Translations under genes and position numbers: made by a program
Assembly: GCF_018588585.1 (NCBI RefSeq)
Contig: NZ_JAEUFG010000015.1
Location: 38,222-102,221 of the forward strand
Reading direction: 5' to 3'
Length of the DNA stretch: 64,000 nt
Source: Bacillus sp. SM2101
GTDB lineage: Bacteria; Bacillota; Bacilli; Bacillales; SM2101
The notes under the pieces: model-generated
Told to the model about the DNA's origin: nothing
What the model saw: the letters and a program-made list of their open reading frames with translations, nothing else
The model's database searches: none
Shown: positions 17,953-27,179 of the stretch, one piece after another
Layout of the letters: each line of letters begins with the position of its first letter
How positions within the stretch are numbered: position 1 is the first letter of the stretch

Positions 17953-18114
17953 AGATGCTTTTTTCAAACATTGTTGCTACTACTACATGGCCACTGATTA
18001 AAAGAGGTTTTATGCAATCTTCTTGAATTTATAGAAGAAAAGCTGCCAAAAACTTTAACTATTATCGTGTTCATTGCTTAGTATGAAAAACAACAATCGA
18101 TGTGAAAACGGCCT
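17953..18114 (+). repeat. Dispersed intergenic repeat, copy 5 (full length)
   Basis: Left end TGCTTTTTTCAAACATTGTTGC, centre AGAAAAGCTGCCAAAAACTT, right end GCTTAGTATGAAAAACAAC and TGTGAAAACGGCC. It separates mraZ from rsmH, which are adjacent in most Bacillaceae. Confidence 0.75.
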
Positions 18115-18223
18115 ATGCGTAACATAGTTATTTACTAAATTGATAATTTGAACAGAGAGACAAATACTACTCAATAAGTAGAAAATATGGGCAAAGTATA
18201 TTTGTCTCAAGGTGGTGCTAGAC

Positions 18224-19156
18224 ATGTTTAAACATAAGACAGTTTTATTAGACGAAGCAGTAGATGGCTTACGAATTAATCCCGACGGTATATATGTTGA
18301 CTGTACTCTTGGTGGTGCAGGTCATAGTGAATTAATCGTGAGCAAGCTATCTAATAGTGGAAGGTTAATTGCGTTTGACCAAGATGAAACAGCGATCGAA
18401 CATGCGAAAAAAAAATTAGCAAAACATCAAGATAAGATTACAATCATCAAGAGTAATTTTCGATACATACAACAAAGACTAGCAGAAATAGATATTCATG
18501 CTGTTGATGGTATTTTATTTGACTTGGGAGTATCTTCTCCTCAATTGGATACGCCTGAGAGAGGTTTTAGTTATAATTACGATGCGCCATTAGATATGAG
18601 AATGGACCATCAAGCTACTTTATCTGCATATGATGTTGTAAATCATTGGCCCTACGAACAAATGGTAAGAATATTTTTCCAATACGGGGAGGAGCGTTTT
18701 TCAAAACAGATCGCTCGGAAGATTGAAGCTGCTCGAGAAAAGAAACCAATTGAAACGACAAGTCAATTAGTTGACCTTATAAAGGATGGAATTCCTGCAG
18801 CGGCACGTCGAACTGGCGGACATCCTGCGAAAAGAATTTTTCAAGCTATTCGAATTGCTGTTAATGATGAACTACAAGTGTTTGAAGATGCACTTGGACA
18901 GGCTATTGACATGTTAAAGCCTGGTGGCAGAATTTCTGTTATTACATTTCACTCATTAGAAGACCGGATGTGTAAAGTAGCTTATAAAAAAGCAAGTGAA
19001 GGTCCTCCTCTTCCCCCTGGACTACCTGTAGTACCAGATGAGTATAAGCCAACCTTAAAGCTCGTTACACGAAAACCTATTTTACCATCAGCTAACGAAC
19101 TAGAACTAAATAACCGAGCACGTTCAGCAAAGCTTAGAATTGCGGAAAAAATGTAA
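18224..19156 (+). CDS. rsmH: 16S rRNA (cytosine(1402)-N(4))-methyltransferase RsmH
   Basis: Methylates N4 of C1402 in the decoding centre of 16S rRNA (MraW). The 310-residue product begins [16 protein letters not shown] and carries the SAM motif [11 protein letters not shown] (about residues 27-37), [11 protein letters not shown] (about 102-112), and the C-terminal ITFHSLEDR (about 245). The start at 18224 follows AAGGTGGTG and matches the family; the GTG at 18212 lies within that site. It is the second gene of the dcw cluster. Confidence 0.97.
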   Translation: MFKHKTVLLDEAVDGLRINPDGIYVDCTLGGAGHSELIVSKLSNSGRLIAFDQDETAIEHAKKKLAKHQDKITIIKSNFRYIQQRLAEIDIHAVDGILFDLGVSSPQLDTPERGFSYNYDAPLDMRMDHQATLSAYDVVNHWPYEQMVRIFFQYGEERFSKQIARKIEAAREKKPIETTSQLVDLIKDGIPAAARRTGGHPAKRIFQAIRIAVNDELQVFEDALGQAIDMLKPGGRISVITFHSLEDRMCKVAYKKASEGPPLPPGLPVVPDEYKPTLKLVTRKPILPSANELELNNRARSAKLRIAEKM

Positions 19157-19226
19157 CTTTTTCGATATCATTTGTCCAAGACTAATTGAAGAACCTCTAA
19201 AAAGCTATATTTTCTTATCTTTTCAA

Positions 19227-19390
19227 AAGGCTCTTTTCGTAACTTTTGTATAAAGAATTACTAAGTGAGAACATCTTGGTATATTTTTATGAGGTTCATA
19301 ACATGTATAAAAACGAAAAGATGCCCCGAAATGTTGTTGTATACGTGTTACTTAGGTACGATTAACAACAATTTATTCGATCACAGCCTT
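19227..19390 (+). repeat. Dispersed intergenic repeat, copy 6 (full length)
   Basis: Left end AAGGCTCTTTTCGTAACTTTTG, centre AAAAGATGCCCCGAAATGTT then ATACGTGTTACTTAGGTACG, right end AACAACAATTTATTCGATCA with CAGCC. It fills most of the 256-base space between rsmH and ftsL. Confidence 0.75.
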
Positions 19391-19412
19391 TAAAAAAGGA
19401 GAGAAGAAATGA

Positions 19413-19766
19413 ATGAGTAACTTAGCACACAGAGTTCAAGAACAGCGTCAACACGAAGTCAAACATAAACGTAAATTAGTCAAAAAGAAGAGCGCGAAGA
19501 TATCATTAGGTGAAAAATGTATATTGCTAATGTTTGCAACTGCAATATTAGTTGGTGGCATAACCATCATATCAAATACAGCTTCGATATACGCTTTAAA
19601 TAAAGAGATTCAACAAACTGAGACTTCCATAGCTGAACAAGGAAGAGTAAACACAGATTTACAGGTGGAAATTCAAGAGCTTAGTACATACGAAAGGATA
19701 TGGCAAAAAGCACAGGAGCTCGGGTTACAACTAAACGAAAAAAATGTAAAAGTAGTGCAGGATTGA
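19413..19766 (+). CDS. ftsL: Cell division protein FtsL
   Basis: Bitopic membrane protein that forms the DivIC-FtsL-DivIB complex at the septum and activates the septal synthase. The 117-residue protein has a basic cytoplasmic N terminus (about 1-33, KHKRKLVKKKSAK), one transmembrane segment (about 36-55) and an extracytoplasmic coiled coil (about 58-105). The ATG at 19413 follows GGAGAG; an ATG four bases earlier is out of frame. It lies directly before pbpB, the standard order. Confidence 0.93.
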   Translation: MSNLAHRVQEQRQHEVKHKRKLVKKKSAKISLGEKCILLMFATAILVGGITIISNTASIYALNKEIQQTETSIAEQGRVNTDLQVEIQELSTYERIWQKAQELGLQLNEKNVKVVQD

Positions 19767-19770
19767 TATT

Positions 19771-22029
19771 ATGACGATAAAAAGAAAAAATATTAACAAA
19801 GGAGCAGCGTTGTTAAGTATTGTTTTCACACTGCTCTTTTTTATGTTGTTGATACGTTTTGTGTTTATTCAATGGTCAGGGGAAGCAGGCGGTGAAGTAT
19901 TAGCGATTAAAGCTGAAGAGAAGTATAAGAGACAAAGAACGATAGAGGCAAGAAGAGGCTCAATCTACGATAGAAATGGTGAAGTAATTGCAGAAGACAT
20001 CCCTTCTTATACAATTGCGGCTGTGGTTGATGAAAGCTTAACAACTGATGAAGACGAGCCAAATCATGTAGTTGATCCACGCGATACTGCTGAAAAATTA
20101 GCACCACTAATTGGCATGAATGTACATGAGATGGTAGGGATTTTAGAGTTGGATAGGAAGCAAGTTGAGTTTGGACGTTATGGTCGCAATATTAGCCATC
20201 AATTGAAAAATGAGATTGAGGAGTTAAAATTACCTGGTATCACATTTATTCGAGATGAGAAGCGTTATTATCCAAATGGCGTATTTGCATCCAGTGTGAT
20301 TGGGTATACAGTGAAAGAAGAAATTGAAGACGATACACAAATTCGTAAACAAACAGTGGGAATGTTAGGACTTGAGCAATCACTAAATGATTACTTGCAT
20401 GATGAAGATGGGTATATTACGTACGAAGGTGATCAACAAGGCTTCCGACTCCCTAATAAAGAGACTAAGATTGTACCACCGGAAAATGGGAATGATGTAT
20501 ATTTAACGATTGATCGGAAGATTCAAAGTTTCTTGGAAGATGCTATGAACAAAGTGAATGAAGAATATACACCAGAAAAAATGATTGGCGTTATTGCAAA
20601 CGCAAAGACTGGTGAAATCTTAGCAATGAGTACAAGACCTTCGTTTGATCCTAACGTAAGGGATATTGAGAACTATTTAAATGATGCTATTTCCTACCCT
20701 TATGAACCAGGTTCGACGATGAAAATATTTACACTTGCTGCCGCAATTGATGGCGGTGTATATGATGGCGAAGAATCATTTAAATCTGGTTCCTATTCAG
20801 TTCCTGGGAGTAAACCGATAAATGATATAAACACTACCTGGGGTGTTATCAATTTTAATGAAGCGGTTAGGCGATCTTCTAATGTTGGTTTTGCCATCCT
20901 TGCTTATGAGAAATTAGGTCCTGATAAATTCTACGAATATTTGCAAGCTTTTCATTTTGATCAGCCTACAGGCATTGATTTACCTGGGGAGGTAGCAGGT
21001 AGCATTTTGTTTAACTATCCAATTGAACAAGTAACGACAGCCTTTGGTCAAGGAACAACTGTAACACCTATCCAACTCGTTCAAGCCGCAACTGCTATTA
21101 CTAATGGTGGTGAAATGTTACAGCCGTATATTATCGATAGAATAGTTGATTCAAGTACGAATGAAGTAATAGAGCAAGGTGAATCAAAAGTTGTGGGGAA
21201 GCCTGTATCTAACAATACTTCAGAAGAAGTATTAGATTTGCTTGAGCAAGTTGTTGTAGGTGAACATGGGACAGGAGCAGCTTATGATATAGAGGGCTAT
21301 CAAGTTGCTGGAAAAACGGGAACCGCTGAAATACCTAACCCTAACGGCGGAGGGTATCTAAAAGGACACGGAAATTATATTTTTTCCTTCCTCGGTATGG
21401 CTCCAAAAGAAGACCCTGAATTAATCATGTATGTTTCGGTGAAAATGCCGAACATAGCACCAAACGAAAAAGGGTCAGCACCCGTTTCAAAAATATTTAA
21501 TCCTGTTATGGAAAGTAGTTTGAAATATTTAAATATACTTCCTACTGAAGTAGAGGACGAACAAAGAAATCTACAAAACACAGCTGTTACGATAAAATCT
21601 TATATTGGAAAGTCTCCACAGGAAGCTGTTAATAGTATAGAAAAAAGCGGCCTATCCCCAATATTAGTTGGGAATGGGGAAAAAATTATAGCGCAATATC
21701 CTAACAGTCAAATCGAAGTGATCGCTGATGAAAAAGTAATTTTAGTTACCGATGGAGAATTATTAATGCCTGATATGATGGGTTGGTCATTACGGGACGT
21801 CTTAAAGGTTGTTGAACTATTAGAATTGCAGCCAAATATAGTAGGTAGTGGTTATGTTACGAAACAAAATATCTTCCCTCATTCGGTCGTTCAGAAAGGT
21901 GATTTGCTTATCATCGATCTTCAACAACCGGCAGTAACAGCGGAATTAGCAAATGAATCATCAATGGATGGTGAAGACGCCGATTTAGAACAAGGTGAAG
22001 ATGAGGAAACAATGGAAGTGTTAGACTAA
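19771..22029 (+). CDS. pbpB: Penicillin-binding protein 2B (septal transpeptidase)
   Basis: Class B transpeptidase that cross-links septal peptidoglycan; partner of the FtsW glycosyltransferase. The 752-residue protein has an N-terminal transmembrane segment (about 14-34), a dimerisation domain starting RRGSIYDRNGEVIA, and a transpeptidase domain with the catalytic serine in YEPGSTMKIFT (about residue 314), SSN in RRSSNVGFAIL and KTG in AGKTGTAEI (about 516). Two PASTA domains follow (about 595-720) and an acidic tail. It is four bases after ftsL. Confidence 0.96.
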   Translation: MTIKRKNINKGAALLSIVFTLLFFMLLIRFVFIQWSGEAGGEVLAIKAEEKYKRQRTIEARRGSIYDRNGEVIAEDIPSYTIAAVVDESLTTDEDEPNHVVDPRDTAEKLAPLIGMNVHEMVGILELDRKQVEFGRYGRNISHQLKNEIEELKLPGITFIRDEKRYYPNGVFASSVIGYTVKEEIEDDTQIRKQTVGMLGLEQSLNDYLHDEDGYITYEGDQQGFRLPNKETKIVPPENGNDVYLTIDRKIQSFLEDAMNKVNEEYTPEKMIGVIANAKTGEILAMSTRPSFDPNVRDIENYLNDAISYPYEPGSTMKIFTLAAAIDGGVYDGEESFKSGSYSVPGSKPINDINTTWGVINFNEAVRRSSNVGFAILAYEKLGPDKFYEYLQAFHFDQPTGIDLPGEVAGSILFNYPIEQVTTAFGQGTTVTPIQLVQAATAITNGGEMLQPYIIDRIVDSSTNEVIEQGESKVVGKPVSNNTSEEVLDLLEQVVVGEHGTGAAYDIEGYQVAGKTGTAEIPNPNGGGYLKGHGNYIFSFLGMAPKEDPELIMYVSVKMPNIAPNEKGSAPVSKIFNPVMESSLKYLNILPTEVEDEQRNLQNTAVTIKSYIGKSPQEAVNSIEKSGLSPILVGNGEKIIAQYPNSQIEVIADEKVILVTDGELLMPDMMGWSLRDVLKVVELLELQPNIVGSGYVTKQNIFPHSVVQKGDLLIIDLQQPAVTAELANESSMDGEDADLEQGEDEETMEVLD

Positions 22030-22100
22030 AGGTGATCTGTTCTAAACAATGATGTACAAGCATATATTTGAACGAGCAATTTTATGGGAGGTTCACTTAT

Positions 22101-24035
22101 ATGCGTGTGTCTCAAGTTACAGTAAGAAAAAGGTTAACTTTAACATTATTAGTAGGTTTACTCATCTTTTTTATCATTGATTTACGTTTAGGGTATGTTC
22201 AATTTTTATTAGGTAATGAATTGACTGAAAAGGCTGAAGGCTTATGGAGTCGGGATATAAAATTTGAACCTAAACGTGGCGAAATACTAGACCGAAATGG
22301 CGTTCCTTTAGCAACAAACATCAGTGCTCCTACTGTTTGGGTTGTCCCTAGACAGATAGAAGATCCTGTTCACACGGCTACTAAACTAGCTGAAGCATTA
22401 GACATGTCAAAAGAAAAAGCATACAAACTTGTCACTGCGGAAGAGGTGAATGTCAGAATTCACCCAGAGGGTAGAAAAATATCTCATGAGAAGGCAAATG
22501 AGATTCAGGAGTTAGACCTAGCAGGTGTATATATCGGTGAAGACTCCAAGCGTCATTATCCATTTGGCAGCTATTTATCGCATGTATTAGGGTTTGCAGG
22601 CATTGATAATCAAGGGTTAATGGGTCTTGAACTTTATTATGACAAACAGTTAAATGGTGAACAAGGCTCTGTGCAATTTTATGCTGATGCGAAAGGGAAA
22701 AGGATGCCGGATATGGCAGATGATTACAACCCACCAATTGATGGAAATGATTTGAAGCTAACCATTGATACGAGGGTTCAGACGATCATTGAACGTGAAT
22801 TAGACATTGCTGAAGCTGCTTATAATCCAGATGGGATTATTGCAATTGCTATGGACCCAAACAACGGAGAGATACTTGGTATGGCGTCTAGACCAGATTT
22901 TGACCCAGCTAATTTTCAAAATGTTGCTCCAGAAATTTACAACCGAAATTTGCCAGTTTGGAGTACGTATGAACCAGGTTCAACCTTTAAAATTATTACT
23001 CTAGCAGCTGCTTTACAAGAGGAAGAAGTTAATTTAATTGAAGATCATTTTTATGATTCGGGCTCAATTTCTGTAGGAGGATCTAAGCTTCGGTGTTGGA
23101 AAAGCGGAGGTCATGGCAGTCAGTCATTTTTGGAAGTTGTACAAAATTCATGTAACCCAGGCTTTGTAGAGCTGGGTCAAAGATTGGGAAAAGATAAATT
23201 ATTTTCTTACATTACTGCATTTGGTTTTGGAGAAAAAACTGGAATAGATTTGGCTGGAGAAGGGACTGGCATTTTGTTTGATTTGGAAAAGGTAGGGCCA
23301 GTCGAACTCGCTACAACTGCTTTTGGTCAAGGGGTCTCTGTTACACCTATTCAACAAGTTGCAGCAGTAGCTGCTGCGGTCAATGGTGGAATATTGTACA
23401 CACCCTATATCGCGAAGGAATGGATTGATCCAATCACAGGAGATGTGATAAGTCGCAATACTCCTGATGAAAAACGCCGTGTCATTTCAGAAGAGGTCTC
23501 AGAACAAGTACGATACGCTCTGGAAAGTGTTGTAGCGCTAGGGACAGGAAAAGGTGCATATGTTGATGGTTATAGAGTAGGTGGAAAAACAGGAACGGCT
23601 CAAAAGGCAGTAGACGGTCGTTATTTAGAGAATAATTATGTTGTATCATTCATAGGTTTTGCCCCAGCAGATGATCCACAAATTGTTGTGTACATTGCAG
23701 TAGATAACCCCAAAAATACAGTTCAATTCGGTGGAGTGGTAGCTGCTCCTATTGTTGGCAATATTATGGATGATAGTTTAAGGGCTTTAGACATTAAACA
23801 AAGAGACGGACAAATTGAGAAAGAAGCAACGTGGTTAGATGAACCGCAAATTACAGTACCTAATCTTGTAGGATTAACTAAGAAGGACCTTCATACGCAA
23901 CTCGTAAATTTAAAGATTGACAGTAGCGGGGAAGGCGATGAAGTCATACAACAAGCTCCAGCTGCTGGTGCAAAAGTAAAGCAAGGTTCCACCATTAGAG
24001 TGTTTTTTGGTGATACAGACAAAGAACGAGAGTAA
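22101..24035 (+). CDS. spoVD: Stage V sporulation protein D (SpoVD)
   Basis: Class B transpeptidase for spore cortex synthesis, acting with SpoVE in the forespore outer membrane under mother-cell control. The 644-residue protein begins MRVSQVTVRKRLTLTLLVGL with one transmembrane segment (about 12-32). Catalytic motifs are YEPGSTFKIIT (about residue 297), SCN in QNSCNPGFVEL and KTGTAQK (about 498); a single PASTA domain ends the chain (about 585-640). GGGAGG sets ATG 22101 and the TTG-type extension upstream is not used. CATATATT about 47 bases upstream resembles a sigma E -10 element but no convincing -35 was seen. Confidence 0.95.
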   Translation: MRVSQVTVRKRLTLTLLVGLLIFFIIDLRLGYVQFLLGNELTEKAEGLWSRDIKFEPKRGEILDRNGVPLATNISAPTVWVVPRQIEDPVHTATKLAEALDMSKEKAYKLVTAEEVNVRIHPEGRKISHEKANEIQELDLAGVYIGEDSKRHYPFGSYLSHVLGFAGIDNQGLMGLELYYDKQLNGEQGSVQFYADAKGKRMPDMADDYNPPIDGNDLKLTIDTRVQTIIERELDIAEAAYNPDGIIAIAMDPNNGEILGMASRPDFDPANFQNVAPEIYNRNLPVWSTYEPGSTFKIITLAAALQEEEVNLIEDHFYDSGSISVGGSKLRCWKSGGHGSQSFLEVVQNSCNPGFVELGQRLGKDKLFSYITAFGFGEKTGIDLAGEGTGILFDLEKVGPVELATTAFGQGVSVTPIQQVAAVAAAVNGGILYTPYIAKEWIDPITGDVISRNTPDEKRRVISEEVSEQVRYALESVVALGTGKGAYVDGYRVGGKTGTAQKAVDGRYLENNYVVSFIGFAPADDPQIVVYIAVDNPKNTVQFGGVVAAPIVGNIMDDSLRALDIKQRDGQIEKEATWLDEPQITVPNLVGLTKKDLHTQLVNLKIDSSGEGDEVIQQAPAAGAKVKQGSTIRVFFGDTDKERE

Positions 24036-24094
24036 AAAAATTTTGATCTATCACTCCATTTTAGTTTATGATTATTGAATATAGAAATTATCCT

Positions 24095-24114
24095 CCCCAC
24101 CTTTAAAGGTGGGG
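24095..24114. terminator. Perfect palindrome after spoVD, probable terminator
   Basis: CCCCACCTTTAAAGGTGGGG is a perfect 20-base inverted repeat 60 bases after spoVD. No T-run follows directly (TCATTAATC), so its strength as an intrinsic terminator is doubtful. Its sequence also recalls the subterminal hairpins of IS200/IS605 elements. The remaining ~285 bases to murE contain only the candidate murE promoter. Confidence 0.5.
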
Positions 24115-24264
24115 TCATTAATCATCAAGTTGTAATGGTTGTTCAAATAAGTGTGATCGAGATGGTGATCTAAGATACATTAGAAACAAGTATTGATGAA
24201 AAAGATAATTCGTTTTATAATTTTTTTTGTGTTTAAATTATATAGTATACATATATACATAACT

Positions 24265-24293
24265 TTGAATACGATGATAGTCATATCTATATA
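24265..24293 (+). promoter_or_regulatory. Candidate sigma A promoter for murE
   Basis: -35 TTGAAT (24265-24270), 17-base spacer, -10 TATATA (24288-24293), 28 bases before the murE start. A separate vegetative promoter here would free murE from the sporulation gene upstream. Confidence 0.5.
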
Positions 24294-24320
24294 GATATAA
24301 TACTGAGAGGAATTGGTTTT

Positions 24321-25784
24321 ATGGACTTACAAACTTTGCAATCATTGTTGTATGATTTTCCAAAGAAGGTTGCGGAAAATCCAACGATTACCTCAATAGA
24401 AACGAACTCACGTGACGTAAAGCAAGGAAGTCTGTTTATTTGTATAAAAGGGTATACGGTTGATGGACATGATTTTGCACAAGAAGCGATTAATAAAGGT
24501 GCCGTAGCTATCATTGCCGAAAAATCATTAGATGTGGATGTGCCGGTAGTCGTTGTACAGGATACAACACGTGCAGTATCAGTTATTGCAGATGCCTTCT
24601 ATGAACAGCCTACTAAACGGTTTAGGCTGATCGGTGTCACGGGGACGAACGGCAAAACGACAACTACTCATATTATTGAGGAAGTTTTCCAACATGCTAA
24701 ACAAAAGACTGGATTAATTGGGACGAATACTATAAAAATTAATAATCAAACTTATGGCGTAAAGAATACAACACCAGAAGCCTTAACGCTTCAAAAAACA
24801 TTTAAAGAAATGGTTGATAATCAAGTTGATACTGCAATCATGGAGGTATCTTCACATGCCATCGATTTAGGAAGAACTTTTGGGTGTGATTTTGATGTGG
24901 CAGTTTTTACGAATTTAAGCCAAGATCATTTAGATTATCACGAGACAATGGCTGAATATCGCCGTACAAAAGGGTTATTATTTGCTCAATTAGGTAATAG
25001 CTATAATCACAATAATCCTAAGTATGCAATATTAAATGCTGATGACGATGCAAGTGATGAATATAGAAGAAGCACAGCTGGAACAGTGATTACTTATGGG
25101 GTGCAAAATCAAAGTGATTTTATGGCAAAAAATATAAAAATGACTCCTTCTGGGACGAATTTTGAACTAATAACCCCTTATGAAACATTTAAAGTTTCAA
25201 TGAAATTAATAGGTCTTTTCAATGTATACAATGTGCTGGCTGCAACAGCAGCTTGTTTTGTTTCAGGGATCTCCCTCACTTCAATTATTAGTACAATAGA
25301 AACTTTAGAAGGAGTAAGTGGTCGTTTTGAAGTAGTTGATGGGGGGCAAGACTACACAGTCATTGTTGATTATGCCCATACACCTGATAGCTTAGAAAAT
25401 GTGTTAAAGACGATCAATGAATTTGCTAGCTCCGATGTATACGTTGTAGTAGGGTGTGGAGGGGATAGAGATAGAACTAAACGTCCGTTAATGGCTAAGG
25501 TAGCTGAAAAATATAGTAACTTGCCGATATTCACTTCAGATAACCCTCGTTCAGAAGATCCTGAGAAAATCTTAGCGGAGATGGAAGACGGAGTAAAAGG
25601 AAAAGATTATATATCGATCATAGATCGTAAGGAAGCAATTTCTTATGCGATTGGCCATGCAAATAAAGATGATATCGTTTTAATCGCTGGTAAGGGGCAT
25701 GAGACATACCAAGAGATTGGTGGCCAGAGGCTTGACTTTGATGATCGTGAAATCGTACTCCAACTTATAAAGGAGCGACTATAG
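24321..25784 (+). CDS. murE: UDP-N-acetylmuramoyl-tripeptide synthetase (meso-DAP ligase) MurE
   Basis: Adds meso-diaminopimelate to UDP-MurNAc-L-Ala-D-Glu in the cytosol. The 487-residue protein has the three Mur-ligase domains: N-terminal UDP-binding domain (about 1-95, with [16 protein letters not shown] and DGHDF), ATP-binding domain with [13 protein letters not shown] (about residue 108), and C-terminal domain with the substrate motif DNPRSEDP (about 407-414). DNPR with a proline four residues on is the signature of the meso-DAP type rather than the lysine type. It is followed two bases later by a MurF-N-like gene. Confidence 0.96.
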   Translation: MDLQTLQSLLYDFPKKVAENPTITSIETNSRDVKQGSLFICIKGYTVDGHDFAQEAINKGAVAIIAEKSLDVDVPVVVVQDTTRAVSVIADAFYEQPTKRFRLIGVTGTNGKTTTTHIIEEVFQHAKQKTGLIGTNTIKINNQTYGVKNTTPEALTLQKTFKEMVDNQVDTAIMEVSSHAIDLGRTFGCDFDVAVFTNLSQDHLDYHETMAEYRRTKGLLFAQLGNSYNHNNPKYAILNADDDASDEYRRSTAGTVITYGVQNQSDFMAKNIKMTPSGTNFELITPYETFKVSMKLIGLFNVYNVLAATAACFVSGISLTSIISTIETLEGVSGRFEVVDGGQDYTVIVDYAHTPDSLENVLKTINEFASSDVYVVVGCGGDRDRTKRPLMAKVAEKYSNLPIFTSDNPRSEDPEKILAEMEDGVKGKDYISIIDRKEAISYAIGHANKDDIVLIAGKGHETYQEIGGQRLDFDDREIVLQLIKERL

Positions 25785-25786
25785 CT

Positions 25787-26212
25787 ATGCTTCGATACCA
25801 TCATCTAAAAAAATTATACCCGCATACTAGGGGTGTTGAGGATGATATCCATTTCAAATATGTCTTTACAGATTGTAATATATTAGTGAATAAAGGGTTA
25901 TATGTACCAATCAATAGCCAGGGTGATGATAACAGAGATTTATTCACAGCAATAGAAAATGGAGCAGTAGGATCATTATGGAACGAAGAACGGGAATTAC
26001 CAAAATTTATACCAAATCATTTTCCTGTTTTTATTGTTCATGATTCGTATATAGCCTTAAAGAAATTACTTGTTTTTTATGATAATTTGTTGCAATTGGA
26101 AGATATAGGTGAAACTAATCGTTCGGTATTTAAGGGCGATATACCAATTGAGGAAAATGAGTTGAATATAAAAATATTAAAACTAATGAAAGGGGGGGAT
26201 AATCTTGCTTGA
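25787..26212 (+). CDS. Mur-ligase N-terminal domain only protein (MurF remnant-like)
   Basis: A 141-residue protein resembling the N-terminal UDP-binding domain of MurF and Mur[21 protein letters not shown] followed by [17 protein letters not shown] and [20 protein letters not shown] correspond to TDSRKVKPGDLFVPIKGE, DGHxFIxxAIxNGAxASLW and IxVxDTxxALQxLAxxY. The ATP-binding GTNGKT motif and the catalytic and C-terminal domains are missing; the remaining 45 residues are unlike any Mur domain I know. Other bacteria have a full murF at this exact place, between murE and mraY. It can therefore not ligate D-Ala-D-Ala. Tight spacing (2 bases after murE, 8-base overlap with mraY) and an intact frame suggest it is still translated. 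A complete murF must exist elsewhere. Confidence 0.65.
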   Translation: MLRYHHLKKLYPHTRGVEDDIHFKYVFTDCNILVNKGLYVPINSQGDDNRDLFTAIENGAVGSLWNEERELPKFIPNHFPVFIVHDSYIALKKLLVFYDNLLQLEDIGETNRSVFKGDIPIEENELNIKILKLMKGGDNLA

Positions 26213-27179
26213 AAAAGTAGTGCTATTTTCAATATTGATGGCATTTTTAATAAGTGTATTATTATCTCCAGTTTTTATTCCCTTCTTACGTAGACTTAAA
26301 TTTGGACAGAGCATTCGTGATGAGGGACCCAAATCGCATCAAAAGAAATCTGGTACACCTACGATGGGTGGAATTGTCATTTTGCTATCCATTATACTTA
26401 CTGTTGTTATTATGACATCAAAATATACAGAGGTAACGGTAAATACATATCTGTTACTATTTGTTACATTAGGTTATGGTTTGTTAGGATTTTTGGATGA
26501 TTTCATTAAGGTAGTAATGAAAAGAAATCTAGGTTTAACGTCTAAACAAAAATTAGCTGGACAAATTATTATTGCTGTAATCTTCTATGTAGTATTATTG
26601 CAGAATAATATTTCTACTACAGTTGCTATTCCTGGATTTGATGTTTCTATCGATTTATCTTGGGCATATATTATCCTACTTATTTTTTGGTTAGTAGGCT
26701 TTTCAAATGCAGTTAATTTAACTGACGGTTTGGATGGGCTTGTTTCAGGTACAGCTGCAGTAGCCTTTGGAGCGTTTGCAATATTAGCTTGGAATCAAAC
26801 ACAATACGATATTGCTATTTTTGCTGTTGCGGTAGTTGGTGCGGTACTTGGCTTTTTAGTGTTTAATGCACATCCAGCTAAAGTTTTTATGGGGGATACT
26901 GGTTCGCTTGCTCTCGGAGGGGCTTTAGCAACTGTGGCGATTCTAACAAAGCTTGAAATTATATTGCTAATTATAGGTGGTGTTTTTGTCATTGAAACAC
27001 TATCTGTCATCATCCAAGTCATATCATTTAAAACAACTGGTAAAAGGGTGTTTAAAATGAGTCCCCTACATCATCATTATGAGTTAGTAGGGTGGTCAGA
27101 ATGGAGAGTTGTCGTTACTTTTTGGACGGTAGGTTTATTATTTGCAATGCTTGGATTATATATTGAGGTGTGGTTGTAA
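26205..27179 (+). CDS. mraY: Phospho-N-acetylmuramoyl-pentapeptide-transferase MraY
   Basis: Transfers phospho-MurNAc-pentapeptide to undecaprenyl phosphate to make lipid I, in the membrane. The 324-residue protein has about ten transmembrane segments. It carries the signature [16 protein letters not shown] (about residues 42-57), the catalytic aspartates in FLDDFIK (about 98) and NLTDGLDGL (about 170), and the histidine motif [10 protein letters not shown] (about 287). The TTG at 26205 is the start by match to the family and the GGGGGGGAT site before it. It overlaps the MurF-N-like gene by eight bases. Confidence 0.97.
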   Translation: MLEKVVLFSILMAFLISVLLSPVFIPFLRRLKFGQSIRDEGPKSHQKKSGTPTMGGIVILLSIILTVVIMTSKYTEVTVNTYLLLFVTLGYGLLGFLDDFIKVVMKRNLGLTSKQKLAGQIIIAVIFYVVLLQNNISTTVAIPGFDVSIDLSWAYIILLIFWLVGFSNAVNLTDGLDGLVSGTAAVAFGAFAILAWNQTQYDIAIFAVAVVGAVLGFLVFNAHPAKVFMGDTGSLALGGALATVAILTKLEIILLIIGGVFVIETLSVIIQVISFKTTGKRVFKMSPLHHHYELVGWSEWRVVVTFWTVGLLFAMLGLYIEVWL

